Part shown: piece after piece, positions 1 to 6,812 of the stretch
Position numbering within the stretch: position 1 is the first letter of the stretch
Layout of the letters: the number at the start of each line of letters is the position of its first letter
Assembly: GCA_947626155.1 (NCBI GenBank)
Contig: CANQRC010000019.1
Location: forward strand, 1 to 19,163
DNA: 19,163 bases
Reading direction: 5' to 3'
From: an uncultured Clostridia bacterium
GTDB taxonomy: Bacteria; Bacillota; Clostridia; Christensenellales; UBA1242
Translations under genes and position numbers: made by a program
The notes under the pieces: model-generated
Databases searched by the model: none
What the model saw: only the letters and a program-made list of their open reading frames with translations
Told to the model about the DNA's origin: nothing

Positions 1-975
1 GTTGTAAAACGTCACTGCCTGCTGTGAATTTTGCCAAGCGGCAGTTCTAAGCCAAGTGAAGTCCTTTGCCACACGCTGCTGATTGGAAACTTTCCAAATC
101 CCCATTCCTTCCTCGTAGCCCACTTCCGAGAGGCTTGGAAGCCACAATTTGTCATTTTTCCAAGCGCCGTTTCTCTCTTTTTTGCAATAGTTATAGTTGT
201 ATTGCACGCCGTTTTCGTTTGTTTGATAAAAGCCCACATTTGAAACCTTATCAGACCAATTTTCGTTTGAGCCGTTGTGCGACCAAACTGTATTTTCAGT
301 TGTTTTCTGCCCGTTTTCCTGCCAAGAGACCGCCTCCGGCGTGACAATGAAGTCCGAAAGGTCAATCCCCTCTTTGTCAATTGTAAAAGGCGCAAAAAGG
401 TGTTCTTCGTCCTGTTCCACTGCCACCAACTCACCATTTGAGGCATACTCACCGCCGTTGTTGAGCGCCACCGCCCTCAGATAACAACTTCCATACATAT
501 TCGCCGGGTCTTCGTCCACGGCAGTGCCGTCGTTTTGCCCGTCTGACCATGTTGAGGAAGAAGTCTCTTCCAGCCACAGTGTCAAAATATCCTTTCCTGT
601 TTTGTCTTTTGAAAGATAAACCGCCGTCCACTTCACGCCGCCCAGCGTCACCACAACGCTTTGCCCCGCTTTCTTTTCAAGCACCTCAAAAGCGTTCATG
701 CTCTCCGCAGTTGTGGTTGTGCCAGAAAAGTTTGAGAGAGTTGTTGCCGCGCTTCCGGTGATGTATTTTAGCAGCATCTCCAAATTCTGCCCGTCAAAAG
801 TTTCGCCGTTCCAAAGTTCGCCAATCTCAGGCGAAGCCGCTTCCGCCTCCTGCGCCCCCTGCGCTTCCTGCGCATAAGAAACGCTATTTGGGCAAAAAAA
901 TCCCAGCCCCGTCAAGCCAAAGGCGGCACAAAGCAAAAATAGCGCAGTTTTTGTTATAATGTTTTTTACTTTCAT
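1..975 (-). CDS. Secreted protein, partial (C-terminus beyond left edge), DUF6273-like segment
   Basis: The minus-strand frame is open from an ATG at 975 to base 1 (325 codons, no stop), so only the N-terminal part is present. Residues 1-40 form a signal peptide: a basic start (MKVKN), a hydrophobic core rich in Leu, Phe and Gly, then SVSYA before a run of Gln, Glu and Ala. The start is supported by GAGG at 982-985, six bases upstream. The last visible ~55 residues carry KLWLPSLSEVG, then about 25 residues later TWLRTA. This spacing and wording resemble the DUF6273 surface-protein domain, whose usual signature ends in WLRS. The middle (WTAVYLSKD, TLWLEETS) looks like beta-rich extracellular sequence. 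Function is unknown; secretion is well supported and the DUF6273 link is moderate. No convincing promoter was found close upstream. Confidence 0.82.
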   Translation of the reverse strand, partial: MKVKNIITKTALFLLCAAFGLTGLGFFCPNSVSYAQEAQGAQEAEAASPEIGELWNGETFDGQNLEMLLKYITGSAATTLSNFSGTTTTAESMNAFEVLEKKAGQSVVVTLGGVKWTAVYLSKDKTGKDILTLWLEETSSSTWSDGQNDGTAVDEDPANMYGSCYLRAVALNNGGEYASNGELVAVEQDEEHLFAPFTIDKEGIDLSDFIVTPEAVSWQENGQKTTENTVWSHNGSNENWSDKVSNVGFYQTNENGVQYNYNYCKKERNGAWKNDKLWLPSLSEVGYEEGMGIWKVSNQQRVAKDFTWLRTAAWQNSQQAVTFYN

Positions 976-1021
976 AATCATCCTCAAGGTATTTTAGCCC
1001 AAATCACGCAAAAAAGCAAAC

Positions 1022-1043
1022 AAAAAAATGGCAAGTGCCATTT
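1022..1043 (-). terminator. Rho-independent terminator of the 41-residue gene
   Basis: On the minus strand a 7-bp perfect stem AAATGGC / GCCATTT closes an ACTT loop and runs into seven T residues. The stem starts inside the stop codon of the small gene at 1042-1167, so it ends that transcript and separates it from the secreted-protein gene at 1-975. Confidence 0.75.
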
Positions 1044-1167
1044 ATCTGTCCATTGTGTGTGGTTTTGGCGTCTTCTTTTTAGGCAAAGTTTGTTGTTTCT
1101 TTGTCTCTTCAACATATCTTTTGTAAACGCTTGTTCTGCTTGTTTCTTTTTGTTTTTTCTCTTCCAT
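1042..1167 (-). CDS. 41-residue basic protein of unknown function
   Basis: The ATG at 1167 begins a 41-residue frame starting MEEKKQKETSRTSVYKRYVE and ending KPHTMDR, stopped by TAA at 1042-1044. It is rich in Lys, Glu, Thr and Arg, with no signal peptide and no membrane segment. A GAGGGG ribosome site lies three bases upstream of the ATG. A near-consensus sigma-A promoter (1195-1223) and a terminator (1022-1043) bracket it, making a compact single-gene unit. The frame alone could be chance, but promoter, ribosome site, frame and terminator in register argue for a real gene. The upstream peptidase gene lacks a terminator, so its transcript probably also reads through this gene. I recognise no family; a highly basic soluble peptide could bind nucleic acid or the ribosome, but that is only a guess. 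Confidence 0.65.
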   Translation of the reverse strand: MEEKKQKETSRTSVYKRYVEETKKQQTLPKKKTPKPHTMDR

Positions 1168-1194
1168 TTTCCCCTCGCTTATCAATACAAAACT

Positions 1195-1223
1195 ATTATA
1201 ACAAATCCAAGCGCCAAAGTCAA
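1195..1223 (-). promoter_or_regulatory. Sigma-A promoter for the 41-residue gene
   Basis: Minus-strand TTGACT (1218-1223) is separated by exactly 17 bp from TATAAT (1195-1200). The -35 box overlaps the stop codon of the peptidase gene at 1220-2674. The predicted start, near 1188, leaves room for the ribosome site and the ATG at 1167. Confidence 0.8.
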
Positions 1224-2674
1224 GCGTTAAATTGCCTAAATTTCACCTGCCCACTCGTCCATGCGCTGAAAAATTTTCCCAAATTTATGTGGGAGGACCT
1301 CGAAAAACTCTGCGCCAACTTCTCCGCGGAGGAATTTTTGAATTTGTATTCTTTATAATAATCTTTTAGGCAGTTCAAAAATCTTCGCTCGCTCATGTTT
1401 TGCCTCAGCGCGTCAAACATAAGCATTCCGCGCGTGTAGGTTATGTTCACATACTCCGGCTCGGTGGCAAACTCGTTCAAATTTCTGTTCATAGTCTCGT
1501 CCAGCCCCGTCAAATCATCAAAAATTTGCGCAAAATGAAGATAAGAATTAAGAGCGTTTTCCATAATTGTGTCGTAATTCAAGCCATATTGCGGGTTCTC
1601 TTTGTAGAAAAGCGCCGTCGAATATTCCGTCAGCCCTTCGTCCACCCACGCATTTTCAAATTGGTTGTTTCCAACCACGCCATACCACCACTGATGCGCA
1701 ATCTCATGCACAATAACATAATTTTGCGTCTCGGCGTCCAAAATGTCGTCGGCAATCATCACCAAATTTGGCTCTTCCATTCCGCCAAAGCAAAAGTCCG
1801 TCTTCACAACATTCAAAACCTCATAAGGATACTCCCCAAAAAGGTCATTAAAGGTCAAAACCGCCCTCACGGATATCTCCAAATGCTCGTCAGCGCGCTG
1901 GTCGTCATAGTAAAAATAGTTAACTTGCGTTTTGCCCGCTTCGCCTGACAAAACCGAAAACTCCCGAGACAAAACAAAAGCAAAATCCCTCACTTTTTCC
2001 GCCCTAATCACACTTTTTGTCTCGCCCTCTCCTTCGCTTGAAATAACCTTGCCGGAGGAAGCCAAAACAAAGCCCTCGGGATAGGAAATTGTCACATCAA
2101 AATTTGAAACTTCGCTGTAAAACGGGTCGCCATAAGCGGAAAAATCGTTCTTCACAAATCCGTTTTCATACACGCATGCAAGCGGCAAAAAATTGCCAAA
2201 ATTGAAGGCGTGTTCGCCTGCCCCAAGCCTGTGCCTAACCCTTGCAAGGTTCACAACAAATTCCAGCTCAATTTCCACGCTTTCGCCCGGAAAAAATTCC
2301 GGCGTTTGAACTGAGAGGATGTTTTTGTTTTCTGAGATTGAAAATTCCGCTTCTTCGCCGCCAACTTTCACACTTGAAAATGTTATGTTTCCATAACTTT
2401 CACCCCATTTGTAAGCCTTGTCTAGCTCCGCAACTGTCACGCTCTTCTGCCCCTCGTCAAAAGCGTTTGCATAAAGAAAAAAACAGACCTCTTTTAAGGA
2501 ATTTGAATAGTTGTTATAAAACAAAACCCTCTCTTCGCATTCAAGCGACCGCTCCTCTTCGTGGAAAGTTGCCACCACCTGGTAGTGGTTAAGTTTTTCC
2601 TCCACCTTGCCACACCCCACAAGCACAAACGGCAGACAAAGCGCAAAAATCAAGATAAAAGCAAATTTTTTCAT
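1220..2674 (-). CDS. M1-family (gluzincin) zinc metallopeptidase, lipoprotein
   Basis: This 484-residue protein is predicted to be an aminopeptidase-type zinc peptidase anchored outside the cell. The N-terminus is a lipoprotein signal with lipobox LVGC, so Cys21 would carry the lipid. The zinc site is HEIAHQWW (His323, Glu324, His327), followed 18 residues later by the third ligand Glu346 in WVDEGLTEY, the M1 spacing. The substrate-binding GAMEN loop appears as GGMEEPN (297-303), and Tyr413 in ITYTRG is the likely transition-state tyrosine. The N-terminal ~250 residues match the beta-rich M1 N-domain; the usual large C-terminal helical domain is reduced to about 70 residues, so it is a short M1 form. 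The ribosome site is weak (AGG near 2683). It is divergent from the replication operon. Substrate unknown; likely peptide scavenging or envelope protein turnover. Confidence 0.9.
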   Translation of the reverse strand: MKKFAFILIFALCLPFVLVGCGKVEEKLNHYQVVATFHEEERSLECEERVLFYNNYSNSLKEVCFFLYANAFDEGQKSVTVAELDKAYKWGESYGNITFSSVKVGGEEAEFSISENKNILSVQTPEFFPGESVEIELEFVVNLARVRHRLGAGEHAFNFGNFLPLACVYENGFVKNDFSAYGDPFYSEVSNFDVTISYPEGFVLASSGKVISSEGEGETKSVIRAEKVRDFAFVLSREFSVLSGEAGKTQVNYFYYDDQRADEHLEISVRAVLTFNDLFGEYPYEVLNVVKTDFCFGGMEEPNLVMIADDILDAETQNYVIVHEIAHQWWYGVVGNNQFENAWVDEGLTEYSTALFYKENPQYGLNYDTIMENALNSYLHFAQIFDDLTGLDETMNRNLNEFATEPEYVNITYTRGMLMFDALRQNMSERRFLNCLKDYYKEYKFKNSSAEKLAQSFSRSSHINLGKFFSAWTSGQVKFRQFNA

Positions 2675-2725
2675 ATCATAACCTATTCAAAGCCCTGTTT
2701 AAAAATGAATTTCCTCACAAAAAAG

Positions 2726-2754
2726 TTGTCAAAAGAAAAATTTTGTGATACAAT
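2726..2754 (+). promoter_or_regulatory. Sigma-A promoter of the replication-initiation operon
   Basis: TTGTCA (2726-2731) and TACAAT (2749-2754) are separated by 17 bp, 20 bases ahead of the ATG at 2775. An AGGAG ribosome site lies between. The reverse complement of the -35 region contains TTGACA, which could be part of a divergent promoter for the peptidase gene, but no good -10 box follows on that strand. Confidence 0.75.
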
Positions 2755-2774
2755 TCAAAAAGTAGGAGAACGCT

Positions 2775-4217
2775 ATGGCTTTTTGCAAGTATTCAATTGA
2801 TATGTTGGCAAACAACACCACCGCCGTTGACAACATTTTCATAAACAACTATCTTCCTTATGCCGACGACACCGCGGTTAAGGTTTATTTATATGGACTT
2901 TATAAGTGCCAGGACGCAAGCGCGCGCGACAACACGCTTGAAAATTTTGCAAACGAGTTAAACCTCACTGAAAAACAGATTGAGCAGGCGTTTTATTATT
3001 GGCAAGAGCAAGGCCTCGTGCAAATTTTGAATGTAATTCCGTTTGAAGTGCGCTATCTTCCAATCAGCGACGTTTTAAATAGCACAAAAAAATATAACGC
3101 CAAAAAGTTTGAAAGCTTCAACGCTCAGGCGCAAGAGATAATCAGCGGCAGAATGATAACTCCAAATGAATACCGCGAATATTATGATATAATAGAGCGT
3201 TTTCACGTTGAAAAAGAGGCGCTGCTGCTGATAATTGGCTACTGCGTGCGAATCAAGGGCGACAATGTGGGCTATGCTTACATAACCACCATTGCAAAGG
3301 ACTGGGCAAACCAAAAAATCACCACCAAAGAGCAGGTTCAAAACAAACTTGCAAGTTTCGACATTTTGCGCTCTGGAATGGAGCATCTTTACAAGGTTTT
3401 GGGCATCACCCACCTGCCAAATATAGAGGAATATGCGCTGTATGAAAAGTGGGTTGACGAGGGCTTTGAAGATGAGGTTCTAAATTTTGTTGCCAAAAAT
3501 TTGAAGAAAAAGGGCAAGGCGAACTTTTTGATTATGGACAAGGTTCTTGACGGCTATTTTGCGCAAAAACTCTTCACGAGGGAAGACATAGAACTTTTCG
3601 AGGCGGAAAAACAACGCGCCACCCAAATTGCCAAAACGCTCACAAAAAATCTTGGGCTATACTACGAAAATGTCGGCCCCGTTGTGGACAATTACATCTT
3701 CAATTGGCTTGGAATTGGCTTTTCCGAAACAATGCTTGAAGAAATTTCAAATTACTGCTTCAAAACGGGCATTCGAACGCTTGAGGGCATGAACAAAACC
3801 CTTTTAAAGTTCCAAAAACTTGGCATTTTAACCGAGCAAAGTTTGGCGGAATATTTTGGCAGCGTGCTTGTCACCGACAAAAAAATCAAGGAAATTTTGG
3901 AGGCAATTGGCCTGTCGCGCAACGTGAATCAGTTTGACCGCGACAAATACAAAATTTGGACGGAAGTTTGGAACATCCCCGAGGACGTCATCTCTTACGC
4001 CTGCACCCTTTCAGTGGGCAAAGACCAGCCAATGCAATATTTGTCGGGCATAATGTCAACTTTCCACGACAAAAAAATAACAACCCTCGAAGACGCAAAA
4101 CATTCAAACGAAATTTTGGGAACAAAGGAAAAGAAATCCAATTTTTCCAGCGGAAGAAGTTACTCAAAACAAGACATGAACGCTCTTTTCCAATCCATTG
4201 ACGAGATTGAGGTGTAA
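2775..4217 (+). CDS. DnaB/DnaD-family replication initiation (primosome) protein
   Basis: This 480-residue protein matches the Gram-positive primosomal DnaB/DnaD superfamily (not the helicase called DnaB in E. coli). These proteins act with DnaA and DnaI to open DNA and load the replicative helicase. Residues 10-105 resemble the winged-helix N-terminal domain (DDBH1): FINNYLPYADDTAVKVYLYGL and the later LNLTEKQIEQAFYYW are typical. I then see four copies of the ~60-residue helical DDBH2 pattern, near 131-190, 216-275, 301-360 and 388-445. Each has an aromatic start, a central helix, and an ending like KITTKEQ, LFTREDIE, ILTEQSL or KITTLEDA. The length matches B. subtilis DnaB (about 470), and the adjacent dnaI-like gene is the B. 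subtilis order. The start has AGGAG at good spacing and a strong promoter. Identity is firm at family level; the DnaB versus DnaD name is less certain. Confidence 0.88.
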   Translation: MAFCKYSIDMLANNTTAVDNIFINNYLPYADDTAVKVYLYGLYKCQDASARDNTLENFANELNLTEKQIEQAFYYWQEQGLVQILNVIPFEVRYLPISDVLNSTKKYNAKKFESFNAQAQEIISGRMITPNEYREYYDIIERFHVEKEALLLIIGYCVRIKGDNVGYAYITTIAKDWANQKITTKEQVQNKLASFDILRSGMEHLYKVLGITHLPNIEEYALYEKWVDEGFEDEVLNFVAKNLKKKGKANFLIMDKVLDGYFAQKLFTREDIELFEAEKQRATQIAKTLTKNLGLYYENVGPVVDNYIFNWLGIGFSETMLEEISNYCFKTGIRTLEGMNKTLLKFQKLGILTEQSLAEYFGSVLVTDKKIKEILEAIGLSRNVNQFDRDKYKIWTEVWNIPEDVISYACTLSVGKDQPMQYLSGIMSTFHDKKITTLEDAKHSNEILGTKEKKSNFSSGRSYSKQDMNALFQSIDEIEV

Positions 4218-4218
4218 G

Positions 4219-5112
4219 ATGAGACAAGAAACAGTTGAAAAAGCGCTCTTTTCAATCCAAGCGAAGAAAAGAGCCGCAGAAAATGAATATGCAAAGCAGA
4301 TGGCGCCGCTCTATCAAGACGCAAACTTCGCCGAACTTGAAAAAACTTACACAAAACTCATGATTGAAAACGCCAAAAAAGAAAGTTTGGGCGAAAAAGC
4401 GGACTTTGAAGCACAAAAGGCGCTTGAAAGAGAGATAGAAGACCAAAAAGCCAAGTTTAATGTGCCAAAATGCCCAAACTACTCTTGCAAAACCTGCAAA
4501 GACACGGGCTACACAAATGGTGAAATGTGCAAATGTTTAAAGCAAGAAATTTCAAAGATTTTGCTTGCCGGAAGCGGCTTTGAAAAACTAGAAAATTTTG
4601 ACGACGCAATAAAAACCAGCGGCAGCCTTGCCCCTTATTATGAAAAAATGAGGCAATGGTGCAACAGCAAATTCACAAAAAATTTGATTTACATCTCCGG
4701 CCCAACAGGCGTTGGCAAAACCCACCTAATAAGGTGCATGGCAAACGAACTTATTCAAAATGGCAAGGTTGTAAAAATAGTAACCGCCTTCAAACTCAAT
4801 CAAGATTTCAAAGAATTTGGCAAAACGCAGGCGGACGAATTTTTGGAAAAATATTTGTCCTGCGAAGTGCTTTTCATTGACGACCTCGGCACCGAACCGC
4901 TCTATAAAAATGTCACGTTGGAATGTTTGTATCTCATAATCAATGAACGCAAAATGAGAAAACTTCCTCTTGTAATCACAACCAATCTTGACCTGGCAGA
5001 TTTGGTGGAAAGGTATGACGAGCGCGTGGCATCTCGCATAGCCGACCGCGAAACTTCAATCACAATAAATTTGCTTGGCGAAGACAAAAGATTAAAAATT
5101 CAAAAAAAATAA
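4219..5112 (+). CDS. dnaI: DnaI/DnaC-like replicative helicase loader ATPase
   Basis: This 297-residue AAA+ protein should load the replicative helicase onto DNA at the origin and at restarted forks. The N-terminal region is helical and is followed by a zinc-binding cluster (Cys85, 90, 93, 104, 106 in CPNYSCKTCKDTGY and MCKC), as in Bacillus DnaI. The ATPase part has Walker A GPTGVGKT (161-168), Walker B LFIDDLG (218-224), sensor ITTN (253-256) and the arginine-finger region RVASRIADR (269-277). I chose the ATG at 4219 because GAGGTG at 4209-4214 sits at ideal spacing and it follows the previous stop by one base; an in-frame ATG at 4198 would overlap that gene and has no ribosome site. Co-transcription with the DnaB-like gene supports the primosome role. 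A strong terminator follows. Confidence 0.92.
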   Translation: MRQETVEKALFSIQAKKRAAENEYAKQMAPLYQDANFAELEKTYTKLMIENAKKESLGEKADFEAQKALEREIEDQKAKFNVPKCPNYSCKTCKDTGYTNGEMCKCLKQEISKILLAGSGFEKLENFDDAIKTSGSLAPYYEKMRQWCNSKFTKNLIYISGPTGVGKTHLIRCMANELIQNGKVVKIVTAFKLNQDFKEFGKTQADEFLEKYLSCEVLFIDDLGTEPLYKNVTLECLYLIINERKMRKLPLVITTNLDLADLVERYDERVASRIADRETSITINLLGEDKRLKIQKK

Positions 5113-5120
5113 AAATATTA

Positions 5121-5155
5121 AAAAATACCTAAAAAATATAAATTAGGTATTTTTT
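5121..5155. terminator. Bidirectional terminator between dnaI-like gene and SDR gene
   Basis: A perfect 12-bp stem (5121-5132 with 5143-5154) encloses a 10-base loop, with A-runs on the left and T-runs on the right. It follows the plus-strand dnaI-like stop by 8 bases and lies 54 bases past the minus-strand SDR stop, so it can end both convergent transcripts. Confidence 0.85.
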
Positions 5156-5208
5156 CAACTATTTTTCCGCCCCATTCTATGGGATTTTCAGCAATTTTTA
5201 ATTATTTT

Positions 5209-5928
5209 TTAAACAAGCAATATTCCGCCATTTACATTTATATTTTCGCCATTTATATAGTCGGCTTTTTCACTGCATAAAAACATCACCACATTTGCAA
5301 TATCAGTCGTCTCGCCAAGCCTGCCGCTTGGGTTCTTTTTTGCAATTTCCTCAATTTCTTCTTGCGAACAAACTGCACGCGTCATAGGTGTCAAAGTCAA
5401 AGATGGGCTTACCGTGTTCACTCTTATGTTGTATTTTGCATATTCCAAAGCCAAAACTTTTGTCATCATCACAATGCCTGCCTCGCTACAAGAATAACCC
5501 ATCATCCCCTCAATAAAAGGCTTTTGTGCAAAGCGCGAAGCAATGTTTACAATTCTTGGGCATTTTGATTTCCTCAAAAGCGGCAAGGCGTATTTTGCAC
5601 AATTCATTTTGGCAAAAAGGTTGACGTCCATCACCTTTTTAACATCTTTCATTGGCAAATTCTCAAATGGCGCTTCAATTGAAATCCCCGCACAATTCAC
5701 AAGAAAATCCAAACTTTTTAAAGAGGCAAAAAACTCTTTAACCTCATTTTCTTTCGTTACATCAAGTTTAACAATCTTAAACTTTTTGCTATTTATTTCT
5801 TTTTGGGCTGTTTTTGCCTTTTCGTCGTTGGACTTATAAATGGCAATTACCGAATGCCCCCCCCGCACAAATTGTTTGCTTATTTCAAATCCTATTCCGC
5901 TTGTTCCGCCTGTTACAACTGCTATCAT
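5209..5928 (-). CDS. Short-chain dehydrogenase/reductase (SDR)-like protein with altered catalytic Lys
   Basis: The 239-residue protein has the full SDR Rossmann layout and the usual length (~240-250). The cofactor motif TGGTSGIG is at 6-13, LDV is at 55-57 and NCAGIS at 78-83. The C-terminal pattern IRVNTVSPSLT and the final INVNGG match FabG-like oxidoreductases. The active-site segment is odd: Ser131 and Tyr145 are present, but the YxxxK motif reads YSCSE, so the catalytic Lys is Glu149 (codon GAG, one base from AAG). The enzyme may be inactive, may use another mechanism, or may bind without reducing. The start has AGGAG at good spacing and its own sigma-A promoter. The gene follows the MBL hydrolase gene by 45 bases. 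The substrate cannot be predicted; FabG is not a safe name. Confidence 0.88.
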   Translation of the reverse strand: MIAVVTGGTSGIGFEISKQFVRGGHSVIAIYKSNDEKAKTAQKEINSKKFKIVKLDVTKENEVKEFFASLKSLDFLVNCAGISIEAPFENLPMKDVKKVMDVNLFAKMNCAKYALPLLRKSKCPRIVNIASRFAQKPFIEGMMGYSCSEAGIVMMTKVLALEYAKYNIRVNTVSPSLTLTPMTRAVCSQEEIEEIAKKNPSGRLGETTDIANVVMFLCSEKADYINGENINVNGGILLV

Positions 5929-5947
5929 AAAATTTCTCCTTTCTTTG

Positions 5948-5977
5948 ATTATATCTAACGCGCAAAACTTTTGTCAA
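5948..5977 (-). promoter_or_regulatory. Sigma-A promoter of the SDR gene
   Basis: Minus-strand TTGACA (5972-5977) and TATAAT (5948-5953) are both consensus, with an 18-bp spacer. The -35 box overlaps the stop codon of the upstream MBL-fold gene, so the SDR gene can be expressed independently of it. Confidence 0.8.
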
Positions 5978-6591
5978 TTATTTCTGCTCAAAAATTTCAG
6001 CCACACCCTTGCGACCTTGTCCTGCGTTGCCTTTGGAAAATCCTCGCCGTGGCCACAATGCATAACCGCATAATTTTCACTCACGAGCAAATTTAAACTT
6101 TCCTCCATTTTGTTTTTGTTGCCGCCATAGAGGTCCAGCCTGCCCATATCTCTTCCAAGCAAAACATCCCCAACAAAAATTTCGTCTTTGAATTTGTAGA
6201 GCATATCCCCCTCGCTATGTCCGCCTAGCAGCCTGTAAGAAACCACAAAGCCGCCAAGCCTCAACTCTCCGCGCTCGCCCAAAAAGACAAAATCTTCAAA
6301 ATTTTCTATTTTAAACTTGCCCTCGCTATAATTCCAATCAGCGTTTTCAAGATACTTCTTCGCCTTTTCACTTGCATAAATTTTGCAGCCAAAAGCCTTG
6401 GCATATTCCAGCGCATAAAAGGTGTGGTCGTAATGCCCGTGCGTGAGAAGAACCGCCAAAACCTTCCTTCCAGCCACGGCAAGTTTAACCCTTTCAACTT
6501 CCGCGCCGGCATCAACAATAAAACACTCTTTGTCGTCTCCAACAACAAAAACATTGCTATCAATCAGCTGGGACACAACTCTTTCAGTCAT
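5974..6591 (-). CDS. Metallo-beta-lactamase-fold hydrolase (glyoxalase II-like)
   Basis: The 205-residue protein carries all binuclear zinc ligands of the MBL fold: HGHYDH (His51, His53, Asp55, His56), His125 in LLGGHSEGD, Asp142 in GDVLLGRDMGR and His181 in HCGHGED. The order and spacing match the compact hydroxyacylglutathione-hydrolase-like group (YqgX/GloB-related, ~210 residues). These cleave thioesters or related small substrates in the cytoplasm; the protein lacks the longer C-terminal domain of true glyoxalase II, so the substrate is uncertain. A GGAGG ribosome site lies five bases upstream of the ATG, with an extended -10 promoter ahead. It is divergent from the tRNA-Trp gene. Confidence 0.9.
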   Translation of the reverse strand: MTERVVSQLIDSNVFVVGDDKECFIVDAGAEVERVKLAVAGRKVLAVLLTHGHYDHTFYALEYAKAFGCKIYASEKAKKYLENADWNYSEGKFKIENFEDFVFLGERGELRLGGFVVSYRLLGGHSEGDMLYKFKDEIFVGDVLLGRDMGRLDLYGGNKNKMEESLNLLVSENYAVMHCGHGEDFPKATQDKVARVWLKFLSRNN

Positions 6592-6611
6592 AAAACCTCC
6601 AAATTAAAGAG

Positions 6612-6620
6612 ATTATATCA
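6612..6620 (-). promoter_or_regulatory. Extended -10 promoter of the MBL hydrolase gene
   Basis: Minus-strand TGATATAAT gives a perfect TATAAT (6612-6617) with the TGn extension. No good -35 hexamer is seen 17 bp upstream, as is common for extended -10 promoters. GGAGG and the ATG at 6591 follow at suitable spacing. Confidence 0.6.
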
Positions 6621-6659
6621 CAAAAAGAAGAAAAATAGAAAAGAATTCTCAAAGTTTAA

Positions 6660-6688
6660 TTGACAACTTCGCAAAAATATAGTAAAAT
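6660..6688 (+). promoter_or_regulatory. Sigma-A promoter of tRNA-Trp
   Basis: Consensus TTGACA (6660-6665), a 17-bp spacer and TAAAAT (6683-6688) place transcription start near 6695, eight bases before the mature tRNA 5' end. Confidence 0.8.
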
Positions 6689-6702
6689 ATGCAAGTAACC
6701 AT

Positions 6703-6776
6703 AGGGGTGTAGTTCATCGGTAGAATGAGAGTCTCCAAAACTCCAGAGGAGGGTTCGATTCCTTCCACCCCTGCCA
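6703..6776 (+). tRNA. trnW: tRNA-Trp (anticodon CCA), CCA end encoded
   Basis: The cloverleaf folds cleanly. The acceptor stem AGGGGTG pairs fully with CACCCCT. The D arm is GTTC/GAAT with one G-U pair. The anticodon loop CTCCAAA has a four-pair stem and gives anticodon CCA. The T arm GAGGG/CCTTC closes the standard TTCGATT loop. The discriminator is G, as in bacterial tRNA-Trp, and CCA is encoded at 6774-6776. No terminator is seen after it; the next gene starts 36 bases later, so tRNA and methyltransferase are probably on one primary transcript. Confidence 0.95.
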
Positions 6777-6812
6777 AGAGAAAAAACTAAATCAAACAAT
6801 TTGGGAGAAAAA

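Noticed and set aside
991..996. TAAAAT as a -10 box for the gene at 1-975
   Set aside because: The start would fall at or within the GAGG ribosome site, and the -35 match is poor.
4198..4218. Upstream ATG for the dnaI-like gene
   Set aside because: No ribosome site and a 20-base overlap with the preceding gene; the ATG at 4219 has GAGGTG at ideal spacing.
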